From Litoribacter populi (GTDB lineage Bacteria > Bacteroidota > Bacteroidia > Cytophagales > Cyclobacteriaceae): a stretch of 64,000 nucleotides of DNA. Position 1 is the stretch's first letter, and each line of letters starts with the position of its first letter. The notes under the pieces were generated by a model. It made no database searches. It worked only from the letters and a program-made list of their open reading frames with translations, and was not told the DNA's origin. The DNA lies in the NCBI RefSeq assembly GCF_007483685.1, contig NZ_VMKN01000001.1, positions 1,538,393-1,602,392 of the forward strand, read 5' to 3'. Positions 17,081-25,261 of the stretch are shown here, piece by piece. The position numbers and the translations under genes were made by a program.

Positions 17081-17915
17081 TCAATGGCAAAACGATGTCC
17101 TGCTGAGTGTCAATGGGTAAGTAGTTGATCTGGTGTCTTTTGCATAGGTCGCTAATAGCTTCTCTTTCCTCAGTAAAGGTGGAGGATATCTTTTTAGAAA
17201 AAGTACGAAAGGCGGTGTTAACCCAGGTGGTTTTGTCTTCCTCTTTGTCATAAATGGGGATAATTCCCAATGATGGAAGCATGGTTTCCCGTGGGTCGGT
17301 CACTTGGATGGCTACAACGTCGTGTTTCTCACCCATGGCTTTAAGGGTGCGCTCGTAGCCCTCATCTATAAAATCTGAGATTACAATGATGATACTTCTT
17401 TTCTTGACCATATTCAAGGTGTATGTAAACATGGAATTTAGGTCAGTTTTGAGGCTCTTGTTTTCATGTTGGAAAATAGCGCGAATGATCTTGACCCCGT
17501 GGCGTTGGCCTTTACCGGGGAGGACCACCTGTTCTTTTTCGTCACTGTAGGAAATTAAACCGACCTGGCTGCCTTCGTAAAGTGCCGCCAATGTAAGTAC
17601 CCCGGCGATCTCTTTTCCCAAGTCAATTTTTTTTCTGCCTTTGGCTCCGATATTTTGGGATCCACTGACATCAAGTAGGAAAATTACGGACTGATCTTTC
17701 TCTTCTTTAAAAGTTTTAACAAATGTTCCGTGCCCTTTTGCCGATACTTTCCACTCAATAGTCCTTACATCGTCGCCGTACTGGTAGGGGCGGAGGTCGT
17801 CAAACTCTAGACCTGCACCTTTGAAAATAGACCTATAATCCCCCTGTAAGTGGTTGTTGGCCACTTTTCGGAGCATGATTTCATATTTCCGGAGCTTTTT
17901 AAGCAGGTGTTTCAT
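17037..17915 (-). CDS. DUF58 domain protein of the Bat cluster
   Basis: A 292-residue DUF58 protein. The family motif GDYRSIFKGAGLEFDDLRPYQYGDDVRTIEWKVSA near residues 25-60 is nearly textbook and is followed by a VWA-like fold starting at VIFLLDVSGSQNIG with a DxSxS metal site. It acts with MoxR ATPases and BatA-type proteins, though the process is not firmly known. No moxR gene is adjacent: upstream lies a divergent DUF4296 gene. It leads the minus-strand group DUF58, BatD-like, BatA. Confidence 0.93.
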   Translation of the reverse strand: MKHLLKKLRKYEIMLRKVANNHLQGDYRSIFKGAGLEFDDLRPYQYGDDVRTIEWKVSAKGHGTFVKTFKEEKDQSVIFLLDVSGSQNIGAKGRKKIDLGKEIAGVLTLAALYEGSQVGLISYSDEKEQVVLPGKGQRHGVKIIRAIFQHENKSLKTDLNSMFTYTLNMVKKRSIIIVISDFIDEGYERTLKAMGEKHDVVAIQVTDPRETMLPSLGIIPIYDKEEDKTTWVNTAFRTFSKKISSTFTEEREAISDLCKRHQINYLPIDTQQDIVLPLIELFKYRNKTRKRG

Positions 17916-18010
17916 TCGAGGTTTTTTTCCTGAGGCCTAAATTTAACGCACTCATTTGAATAATAAAACGTGTAAGAGGTAACATATTATTTAAATTCGT
18001 TTGAAATGGC

Positions 18011-18025
18011 TAATTTTGCAGGGTG
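18011..18025 (+). promoter_or_regulatory. Bacteroidota -7 element abutting a GTG start
   Basis: TAATTTTG (18011-18018, then C) is an exact TAnnTTTG match and lies 4 bases before the GTG of the DUF4296 gene. If used, transcription would begin at or next to the start codon, giving a leaderless mRNA. No TTTG is found about 19 bases upstream, so the match is only half a promoter. Confidence 0.45.
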
Positions 18026-18361
18026 AATAGATTGATAATAATTCTGGTGCTGGCCGTGTTTGCCCTTTCCTGTGGCAACGGTGACAGACCAAAACAGTTA
18101 CTAAGTGAGGATCAAATGGTGTCTATCATGATGGATATTCACATGGTGGAAGGCATATCCAGTGCTTTGCCCATTTCATACGATTCCTCCAAAAAAGTCT
18201 ATCCCTACTTGGAACACCGAGTTTTCGAGAAACATGGGGTGGCTGATTCAGTTTACGTGGAGAATCTGCAATATTACCTTAGGGATGCCGCCAAGATGGA
18301 GCAGCTTTATGCCCGGGTGATCGATTCTTTGACAGTCAAACAAAATATAGGAGAACAATAA
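18023..18361 (+). CDS. DUF4296 lipoprotein
   Basis: A 112-residue lipoprotein with the lipobox FALSC (Cys17) after a short hydrophobic signal. The DUF4296 domain is recognisable from LLSEDQMVSIMMDIHMVEGISSAL and the YPYLEHRVFEKHGVADSVYVENLQYY repeat-like helices. The family is confined to Bacteroidota and has no known function. Translation starts at GTG. Its stop is 3 bases before the mutS2 ATG, so the two genes are probably co-transcribed. Confidence 0.88.
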   Translation: MNRLIIILVLAVFALSCGNGDRPKQLLSEDQMVSIMMDIHMVEGISSALPISYDSSKKVYPYLEHRVFEKHGVADSVYVENLQYYLRDAAKMEQLYARVIDSLTVKQNIGEQ

Positions 18362-18364
18362 TAT

Positions 18365-20755
18365 ATGCTATATCCTCAAAGCCTTGAACATAAGATTGAC
18401 TTTGACAAGATCAAAGAACATATCAAGGCCGAATGTACCAGCCCTCTGGGGGTGGATTTTGTTTCCAAGATTTCCTTTTCGAAAGACCCTAAGCTGATCC
18501 AAAAACTTCTTGACCAAACTGAGGAGTTTCGCCAGATCATTATCTCGGGGGAAATGTTTCCAGCATCCAACTTTCTCAACATTTACCCCTTTTTGGAAAA
18601 GGCCAAGATTGAGGGGACCTTCCTCTATGAGGATGAGTTTCATGATATCAAAATGTCCTTGATTACCTTGAAGGGGTGCACCGCCTTTTTGGAGAAATAT
18701 CAGGAAGAATATCCTAACCTTTTTCAGCTAGTGGGGATGGTCACTTTAGACAATACTTTGTTAAAAGCTATTGAACGAGTGATTGATGAAAAGGGAAAGT
18801 TGAAGAACAATGCCTCAAAGGAATTGTCGCTTATCCGTTCGCAGATCCTTTATGAAGAAAATAGGCTGAGAAAAGTGCTGGATAGGATTTTCAGAGAAGC
18901 GAAAGCAAAAGGCTATTGTCCTGATGATGCTTCCTTGACTATAAGAGGTGGCCGAATGGTGATGCCAGTGCTTGCCGAAAACAAACGGAAAATCAAGGGC
19001 TTTGTCCATGATGAATCAGCCACTGGGCAGACAGTTTACCTAGAACCTGCCGAAGTACTGGATATTAACAATGAACTTAGGGAACTGGAGTACATGGAAA
19101 GGCGGGAGATTACCAAGATCCTCACCCAACTCACCGATACATTAAGACCCTTTATTCCCGATCTGAGAAAGGCATTCCAGTTTTTGGGTATGGTGGATTT
19201 CATCCGAGCCAAGGCTAGGTTTGCCATCAAGGTCAATGGCAGCAAGCCTGAATATGAAAAAGCCAAGGTGATCGAATGGTACAATGCCAGACATCCGCTT
19301 CTAGAGATTGCCTTGGCCCAACAGGGGAAAAAGATAACACCTCTCAATATACAGCTCGACCATAACAGAAGACTCTTGGTAATCTCTGGGCCGAATGCTG
19401 GAGGTAAGTCGGTGACTTTGAAAACCGTTTCTCTGCTGCAATACATGGTGCAGTGCGGATTGCTCATCCCTGTGGATCCCCACTCCAAATTCAGCATATT
19501 CAGCAATCTGTTTATTGATATTGGTGATGAGCAAAATATAGAAAATGACCTGAGTACTTATAGCTCCCACTTGATGAGCATGAAGTATTTCACTCAGTTT
19601 GCCGACAAGAAAACCATTTTCTTCATCGATGAATTCGGGACGGGGACCGAACCTCAATTTGGGGGAGCGATCGCTGAAGCTATCTTGTTAGCCTTGAACA
19701 ACACCGGCGCCTATGGCATTGTGACCACGCATTATGGCAACCTCAAGCAGGTGGCCGCCAAGCATCACGGAATGGTCAATGGAGCCATGCGATATGATGT
19801 TGATAAATTGGAGCCCCTTTATCAGCTGGAGGTAGGTAAGCCAGGTAGTTCTTTTGCTTTGGAAATAGCCTCGAAAATCGGCATCCGAAAGGATATAATC
19901 GAGGAGGCCAAGGAGAAAATCGGGGAAGAGCGAGTAAGGTATGATAAACTGCTCAATAAGGTAGAAGCAGAGAAGAACAAATATGATAGGCTACTTCTGG
20001 AAACCCAAAAAAAGGACAGGTTGCTCACCAAAAGGATGGAGGAGTATTCCCAGTTGAAGGAGACGCTGGAAAAGAATAAGAAGGAAATCGTACAGCAGGC
20101 CAAAGTGGAGGCCAAACAGCTTTTGGATCAGACCAACAGGCAAATAGAAGCCACCATCCGAGAGATTCGAGAAAGCAAAGCAGATAAAGAAGTCACTAAA
20201 AAAGCTCGAGCCACTCTTGAGCAACACAAGCAGGTGGTCAAGCCAGAAAAGCAAAAAGCCGCCAGCAGTACGGAGATAAAGGTTGTCGGTGGAGAAATAC
20301 AAGCAGGCGACCATGTTCGTTTGAAGGACAATGGAGCAGTAGCCGAGGTGATTTCCATTAAAAACAAAGATGTAGAAATCAGCATAGGTGAGCTCAAGTC
20401 CAATGTAAAGCTTAGCAGATTGGAAAAAATCAGCAACACGGAGGTTAAAAAGGAAAAGAAAGCAATTTCCAAGCGGATGTCCTATGATACTTCGGCTGCC
20501 ATGAGGGAGTTTAATGTCAATCTTGATCTGAGGGGGAAAAGAGGAGAGGAGATCTTACCTTTGGTGGAACGATTCATCGATGAGGGTTTTATGCTAGGCA
20601 TGAAAGATCTGCGCATTGTCCATGGAAAAGGAGATGGTATTCTAAGGGACATTACACGAAACCTGCTCAGACATATGGAAAGTGTGTCATCTTTTGAGGA
20701 TGAGCATGCTGATAGAGGAGGAGCGGGAGTTACGTTGGTGACGTTGAAGCAATAG
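18365..20755 (+). CDS. mutS2: Endonuclease MutS2
   Basis: A 796-residue MutS2 protein. The core and clamp region (1-320) carries RGGRMVMPVLAENKRKIKGFVHDESATGQTVYLEP. The ATPase domain has Walker A ISGPNAGGKSVTLKTV near residues 343-358 and Walker B IFFIDEFGTGTEPQFGG near 418-434. A long coiled coil (about 510-625) leads to a C-terminal Smr nuclease domain with LDLRGKRGEE and VHGKGDGILR. Known roles of the family are suppression of recombination and rescue of collided ribosomes. It lacks the mismatch-binding N-domain of MutS. Confidence 0.96.
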   Translation: MLYPQSLEHKIDFDKIKEHIKAECTSPLGVDFVSKISFSKDPKLIQKLLDQTEEFRQIIISGEMFPASNFLNIYPFLEKAKIEGTFLYEDEFHDIKMSLITLKGCTAFLEKYQEEYPNLFQLVGMVTLDNTLLKAIERVIDEKGKLKNNASKELSLIRSQILYEENRLRKVLDRIFREAKAKGYCPDDASLTIRGGRMVMPVLAENKRKIKGFVHDESATGQTVYLEPAEVLDINNELRELEYMERREITKILTQLTDTLRPFIPDLRKAFQFLGMVDFIRAKARFAIKVNGSKPEYEKAKVIEWYNARHPLLEIALAQQGKKITPLNIQLDHNRRLLVISGPNAGGKSVTLKTVSLLQYMVQCGLLIPVDPHSKFSIFSNLFIDIGDEQNIENDLSTYSSHLMSMKYFTQFADKKTIFFIDEFGTGTEPQFGGAIAEAILLALNNTGAYGIVTTHYGNLKQVAAKHHGMVNGAMRYDVDKLEPLYQLEVGKPGSSFALEIASKIGIRKDIIEEAKEKIGEERVRYDKLLNKVEAEKNKYDRLLLETQKKDRLLTKRMEEYSQLKETLEKNKKEIVQQAKVEAKQLLDQTNRQIEATIREIRESKADKEVTKKARATLEQHKQVVKPEKQKAASSTEIKVVGGEIQAGDHVRLKDNGAVAEVISIKNKDVEISIGELKSNVKLSRLEKISNTEVKKEKKAISKRMSYDTSAAMREFNVNLDLRGKRGEEILPLVERFIDEGFMLGMKDLRIVHGKGDGILRDITRNLLRHMESVSSFEDEHADRGGAGVTLVTLKQ

Positions 20756-20761
20756 AAGAGG

Positions 20762-20803
20762 AATTCATCATTCATCATTGGGTTTAATGATGAATGATGA
20801 ATT
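20762..20803. terminator. Perfect 18-bp inverted repeat, probable bidirectional terminator
   Basis: AATTCATCATTCATCATT (20762-20779) and its exact complement (20786-20803) enclose a 6-base loop between the convergent mutS2 and lipoprotein genes. The stem is AT-rich and has no strong T-run, so it may instead be a repeat-derived hairpin. Its GATGAAT units match those at 14995-15030. Confidence 0.65.
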
Positions 20804-20828
20804 TAGAATGATGAATAATGACAGTAAG

Positions 20829-21305
20829 CTACTCCTTTGTCAATTCAAAAACGTATGACCCTGCAACTGCATTGGTGCGAGCGTTTGGAAGTGGAATGGA
20901 GAAGGTGAGGCGGAGGTTGTCTTGGTTGCGGGTAAATTGTATTTCTTCGCCGGATGCTGGTTGCTCCCCGGTTAGAATCACGCGGTCAAGGTTGTTGCCG
21001 GTTAGTGACCAGTTGCCGGAAGCATCGAAGATCCCTTGTCCCTCTGAAGTGCTATAAGTACGGCTTTGGCCAGAGGCATTGAAGGTGATGGTGAATTCGC
21101 TAAACAAATCGGTTTGGTTGTCGCCATCTTTGGTGACAGATCCACCTTGCGCCACAGACCAAGTGGCCGTGCCATCGTTGGCCAATTCCTCAGTAGCCAG
21201 TTCTTCTGGTGTTTTTACGTCTGGTTCAGGAGTTTCGCTTCCGCATGCGGAGGCTGCAGCCAAAATAATAAGTGCCAAAATGCCTTTTTGTAGATGCTTG
21301 ATCAT
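20829..21305 (-). CDS. Lipocalin-like lipoprotein, hypothetical
   Basis: A 158-residue lipoprotein with lipobox ASAC (Cys21). It has a charged linker (PEPDVKTPEELATEELAND), then a beta-rich domain with the pattern GTATWSVAQGGSV, FTITFNASGQSRTYSTSEG and GNWSLTGNNLDRVILTG. This resembles short lipocalin-like (DUF4923- or DUF5004-type) domains of Bacteroidota. The exact family is not certain. The gene stands alone, between mutS2 and the ABC ATPase gene. Confidence 0.75.
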   Translation of the reverse strand: MIKHLQKGILALIILAAASACGSETPEPDVKTPEELATEELANDGTATWSVAQGGSVTKDGDNQTDLFSEFTITFNASGQSRTYSTSEGQGIFDASGNWSLTGNNLDRVILTGEQPASGEEIQFTRNQDNLRLTFSIPLPNARTNAVAGSYVFELTKE

Positions 21306-21351
21306 AAGTACAAAATTGTTGTGCTGTAAATTTAACTATTCCCGACAAAAA

Positions 21352-21987
21352 TCAAAGCTGCTTATTAAGCTTATAGTCTTCTATTGATAGGATTTGGTCA
21401 CAGAAACTGTATTCTCTCTCATCGTTGGAGCAAATCACGGTGGTTTTCTGATCACCGAATTTTTTCACCATATCCAGATACCAATTAACTCCCTTCACAT
21501 CTAAATTGGAAGTAGGTTCATCCAAAAGCATCAGGGGGGAGTCTGAGAAAAAGCACATACCCAGCTTTAATCTCTGTTTCATACCGCTTGAGAAAAATTG
21601 GATTTGTTTGTTTTTGTGCTCTTGTAAGTACATCAGCTCCAACATGTCTGCGATAGATAATCCAGAGATTTTGTTTTTAAATTTGAAATGAAAATCCAGA
21701 AATTCCAATAGGGTAAACTCCTCTGGAAGTTCCAAATATGGAGCACTCAAGGTTAGATGCTTATAAAAGCTATCTTCCAAGATAGTTTGGTTTTCTAATT
21801 GGTAAGTTATCTTTCCCTCCGTCAAAGGTATTAGTCCGGACAGGCATTTCAAAAAAGTGGATTTCCCTGATCCATTGCTGCCGGTGATGGCAGTTTTGCT
21901 AAAAGAAGGTAAAACCAGGCTGACATTTTTGAAAATCCAGTCATATTGGAATCTCTTGGCAGCCTGGTCTAGCTGTATGCTGATCAT
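21352..21987 (-). CDS. Orphan ABC transporter ATP-binding protein
   Basis: A 211-residue ATPase. Walker A is ITGSNGSGKSTFL near residues 34-46. The signature motif is degenerate (FFSSGMKQRLKLGM rather than LSGGQ), and Walker B with the D-loop is PLMLLDEPTSNLDV. No permease gene is adjacent. The gene follows lpxA by 1 base, so it is expressed with the lipid A genes and may serve export of an envelope component or work with a permease encoded elsewhere. This CcmA-like architecture recurs in this synteny in Bacteroidota. Confidence 0.87.
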   Translation of the reverse strand: MISIQLDQAAKRFQYDWIFKNVSLVLPSFSKTAITGSNGSGKSTFLKCLSGLIPLTEGKITYQLENQTILEDSFYKHLTLSAPYLELPEEFTLLEFLDFHFKFKNKISGLSIADMLELMYLQEHKNKQIQFFSSGMKQRLKLGMCFFSDSPLMLLDEPTSNLDVKGVNWYLDMVKKFGDQKTTVICSNDEREYSFCDQILSIEDYKLNKQL

Positions 21988-21988
21988 A

Positions 21989-22768
21989 TCAATTGAAATA
22001 TCCTTTCATCACTCCTCTTTCGGAGGTACGGATAAAATTGACAATTTCGTCTCTTTCCTTTGTTGCCGGTAGGTTGATTTCAATTTCTTCCAGAGCGCGG
22101 CTGTTGTTCAGACTGTTGAGGAACAAATATCTGTACACTTCTTGGATATGGCTGATGGCTTCACTAGAGAAACCTCTGCGTCTTAAGCCTAGTGAATTGA
22201 CCCCTGCATAGCTAAGTGGTTCTCTGGCGGCCTTTGTGAATGGAGGCACGTCTTTTCGAACAAGTGATCCACCTGAAATCATGGAATGCATGCCGATCTT
22301 AACAAACTGATGGATGGCACTGCTTCCGCCCACAATAGCCCAGTCATCGATAGTGACGTGGCCTGCCACTTGTACAGAATTGGCTATGATTACATTGTCG
22401 CCAACAAAGCAGTCATGGGCGATGTGTACATAAGCCATGATCAGGCAATTGGCCCCAACCTTCGTGGTTCTTTTGTCCAGAGTACCACGGCTAATGGTCA
22501 CACACTCCCTAATAGTAGTGTTGTCACCTATCTCCACGGTAGAGTCTTCTCCTTGAAACTTGAGATCCTGGGGGATGGCGCAGATTACCGCGCCTGGGAA
22601 AATTTTACAGTTCTTGCCGATTTTTGCTCCTGGGTAGATGGTTACGTTTGAACCTATCCAAGTCCCTTCACCGATTTCAACATTTTCATGAATGCAGGTA
22701 AAAGGGTCTATCGTTACATCTTCACCGATTACTACATTTTTATCTATATGCGCTAGCTTACTTATCAT
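21989..22768 (-). CDS. lpxA: Acyl-ACP--UDP-N-acetylglucosamine O-acyltransferase
   Basis: LpxA adds the 3-O acyl chain to UDP-GlcNAc, the first step of lipid A synthesis. The 259-residue protein has the left-handed beta-helix built of hexapeptide repeats (IGENVTIDP-type repeats across residues 10-190). The catalytic His lies in the MAYVHIAHDC segment, and a helical C-terminal domain contains the GLRRRGFS motif typical of LpxA. It overlaps the upstream lpxC-fabZ gene by 4 bases. Confidence 0.96.
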   Translation of the reverse strand: MISKLAHIDKNVVIGEDVTIDPFTCIHENVEIGEGTWIGSNVTIYPGAKIGKNCKIFPGAVICAIPQDLKFQGEDSTVEIGDNTTIRECVTISRGTLDKRTTKVGANCLIMAYVHIAHDCFVGDNVIIANSVQVAGHVTIDDWAIVGGSSAIHQFVKIGMHSMISGGSLVRKDVPPFTKAAREPLSYAGVNSLGLRRRGFSSEAISHIQEVYRYLFLNSLNNSRALEEIEINLPATKERDEIVNFIRTSERGVMKGYFN

Positions 22769-24159
22769 GCTTCTTTTCTTACGATACTTGCGGTCATGAC
22801 GGCTTCACAGACCAATGTGTTCCCCACATAAGCCTCGCCTTTCATTTTGGCGATCCCTCGTCTGATTGGAGCCAAGAGCTCACATTTGAAGATTAGGGTG
22901 TCGCCAGGAAGTACCATCTTTCTAAATTTGCAACTTTCAATTCCTAAAAAGTAGGTCCAGTAGTTTTCGGGATCATCAACAGTGCTTAGTACTAGGATTC
23001 CACCAGTTTGTGCCATGGCCTCCACCTGGAGTACTCCAGGCATCACTGGATTGTTTGGAAAATGCCCCATAAAAAACGGTTCGTTAATTGTCACGTTCTT
23101 CACACCCGCCACTACGGTATCGTCTAAATAGATGACTTTATCAAGTAACTGGAATGGGTATCGATGTGGTAAAATATTGCTGATCTGGTTGATATCCAAC
23201 ACAGGAGGCAATTTTGGATCGTAATGTGGTATGTGACTTGGGCCGCTTTTTTCCATTGCTCTTTTGAGCTTTTTGGCAAAAGCCACGTTGGCCGCATGGC
23301 CAGGACGGGCCGCAAGAATCTGGGCCTTCAAAGGCCTTCCGACCAAGGCAAGGTCACCCACTACGTCCAATAATTTATGTCTTGCAGGTTCGTTTTTATA
23401 ACGAAGCTCCACATTGTTTAGAATGCCTTCCTTGCGAACTTCAACTTTAGGCTTGTTGAACATTTTGGCTAAATTGGCCAGTTCTGCTTCTTCAACCACT
23501 CGATCCACCACCACTATGGCGTTGTTTAAGTCTCCGCCTTTGATCAGGTTTTGGTTGTAAAGCATTTCCAATTCATGCAAGAAACAGAAAGTTCTACAGG
23601 AGGCAATTTCATTTTTGAACTGGCTGATGTCGGTAATAGAGGCATGCTGGCTTCCCAAAACAGGGGAATTGTAGTCCACCATCACTGTAACCCTATAGTC
23701 ATCCAATGGCAAGGCAGCCATTTCAACTTCCCGCTCTGAGTCTCGGTAGTGTATGCTTTCCGGAACTTCGAAGAACCTTCTCAATGCATTTTGCTCTTGC
23801 GAACCAGCGTCTTCCAAGATATTGATAAACTGTATGGAGCTGCCATCCATGATTGGGGGCTCGGGTCCATCAAGTTGTATAAGAACATTGTCAATCTCAA
23901 GACCAACCAATGCTGCCAAAACGTGCTCAACGGTAAATACCCTTGCTCCTCCCTGCTCGAGGGTGGTGCCTCTTGATACGTCCACTACATTGTCCACATC
24001 GGCATCGATGATGGGAAGGCCTTCTAAGTCAGTCCTTTGGAATTTATAGCCGTGGTTAGGTGGGGCAGGGGTAAAAGTCATGTTGGTGACTACTCCTGTA
24101 TGTAGGCCCACTCCGGACACGGATACTTGTTTTCCTATGGTATGCTGTTTAACTTTCAT
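22765..24159 (-). CDS. lpxC-fabZ: Bifunctional LpxC-FabZ
   Basis: A 464-residue fusion typical of Bacteroidota. Residues 1-305 are the LpxC zinc deacetylase, which commits UDP-acyl-GlcNAc to lipid A, with TVEHVLAALVGL (zinc His) and RHKLLDVVGDLAL (zinc His and Asp). Residues 320-464 are the FabZ 3-hydroxyacyl-ACP dehydratase, with ILPHRYPFQLLDKV and GHFPNNPVMPGVLQVEAMAQ carrying the His/Glu pair. The fusion couples lipid A synthesis to supply of hydroxyacyl chains. It sits between lpxD and lpxA. Confidence 0.97.
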   Translation of the reverse strand: MKVKQHTIGKQVSVSGVGLHTGVVTNMTFTPAPPNHGYKFQRTDLEGLPIIDADVDNVVDVSRGTTLEQGGARVFTVEHVLAALVGLEIDNVLIQLDGPEPPIMDGSSIQFINILEDAGSQEQNALRRFFEVPESIHYRDSEREVEMAALPLDDYRVTVMVDYNSPVLGSQHASITDISQFKNEIASCRTFCFLHELEMLYNQNLIKGGDLNNAIVVVDRVVEEAELANLAKMFNKPKVEVRKEGILNNVELRYKNEPARHKLLDVVGDLALVGRPLKAQILAARPGHAANVAFAKKLKRAMEKSGPSHIPHYDPKLPPVLDINQISNILPHRYPFQLLDKVIYLDDTVVAGVKNVTINEPFFMGHFPNNPVMPGVLQVEAMAQTGGILVLSTVDDPENYWTYFLGIESCKFRKMVLPGDTLIFKCELLAPIRRGIAKMKGEAYVGNTLVCEAVMTASIVRKEA

Positions 24160-24211
24160 TCAGAATATTTCTTTTCGAAGGGTCGAAATTCTATTGGATT
24201 TGACTCCAAAT

Positions 24212-25234
24212 TTATTGTTTTTTTTCTAGATCTTTCAATTTGTTTTGAAGCTCCGGCAATTTTTTGAAAACAGCATAGGCTTTTAGAAATTCTTTCAGGT
24301 CCATTCCCATGTATCCCAACAGGGTGCTGCCAGGTTTTGGGATCGATTTGGAAATACCCGTATTTGCACCAATGGTGGTGTTGTCCGCTATTTTTAAGTG
24401 CCCAACAATTCCGGCTTTCCCTGCAATAATACAGTTTTTTCCAATTTCGGTTGAGCCTGAGATTCCGGCCTGGGCGGCAATTACTGTATTCTCACCTATC
24501 ACCACATTATGGGCAATCTGGACTAGGTTATCAATTTTGGCGCCTTTTTTTATAACAGTGGACCCCATTGTGGCCCTATCCAAAGTAGAGTTGGCTCCGA
24601 TGCTTACGTTGTCTTCAAGGATTACATTCCCCAGTTGTGGGATATTCTTATAAGTGCCGTCTGCCAGTGGAGCAAATCCAAAGCCATCAGCACCGATTAC
24701 AGAGTTGGAATGTACGTCACAATTGTTGCCAATAACGCAATCGTTGAGTATTCTGGCGCCGGAGTAAATATTACAATTATCCCCAATACTTACCTTGTCC
24801 CCGATGAAAGCTTGCGGATGGATTTTGGTGTTATTACCGATCTTGGTATTTTTCCCGATGTGGGAAAATGCTCCACGGTAGCAATTCTCACCCATGGTAC
24901 TGGTGGGATCCATGAAAGAAGGCTGTTCGATACCTATCTTGTTTTCTTTTATCATCATCTCATAGGCTTCCAGCAGCTGGGTGAAACCCGTATAAGGGTC
25001 CTTTACCTTGATGAGAGTGGTAGTGTAATCCTTGGAGGGCTGGAAATTGTCGGCCACGATCACCGCACTCGCATTGGTGGTGTAAAGGTGGTTTTCGTAT
25101 TTCAAATTGGAAAGAAAACTGATTCCCCCAGGGCTGCCTTCTTGGATTTTGTCCAGTCTGCTTACCTTTTGAGAACCATCGCCTTCTACTTTGCCATTCA
25201 AAAGTTCAGCTACTTGACTGATGGTAAATTCCAT
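24212..25234 (-). CDS. lpxD: UDP-3-O-acylglucosamine N-acyltransferase
   Basis: LpxD adds the N-linked acyl chain in lipid A synthesis. The 340-residue protein has the LpxD N-terminal domain (about 1-95, with [24 protein letters not shown]) followed by a hexapeptide-repeat helix (about 100-300). The catalytic His is likely in [15 protein letters not shown] near residue 246. A short C-terminal helix ([17 protein letters not shown]) ends the protein. It starts 27 bases after the HD protein gene, forming HD-lpxD-lpxC/fabZ-lpxA-ABC. Confidence 0.96.
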   Translation of the reverse strand: MEFTISQVAELLNGKVEGDGSQKVSRLDKIQEGSPGGISFLSNLKYENHLYTTNASAVIVADNFQPSKDYTTTLIKVKDPYTGFTQLLEAYEMMIKENKIGIEQPSFMDPTSTMGENCYRGAFSHIGKNTKIGNNTKIHPQAFIGDKVSIGDNCNIYSGARILNDCVIGNNCDVHSNSVIGADGFGFAPLADGTYKNIPQLGNVILEDNVSIGANSTLDRATMGSTVIKKGAKIDNLVQIAHNVVIGENTVIAAQAGISGSTEIGKNCIIAGKAGIVGHLKIADNTTIGANTGISKSIPKPGSTLLGYMGMDLKEFLKAYAVFKKLPELQNKLKDLEKKQ

Positions 25235-25261
25235 GGATATTATTTTAAAGTTGGCTCAAAG

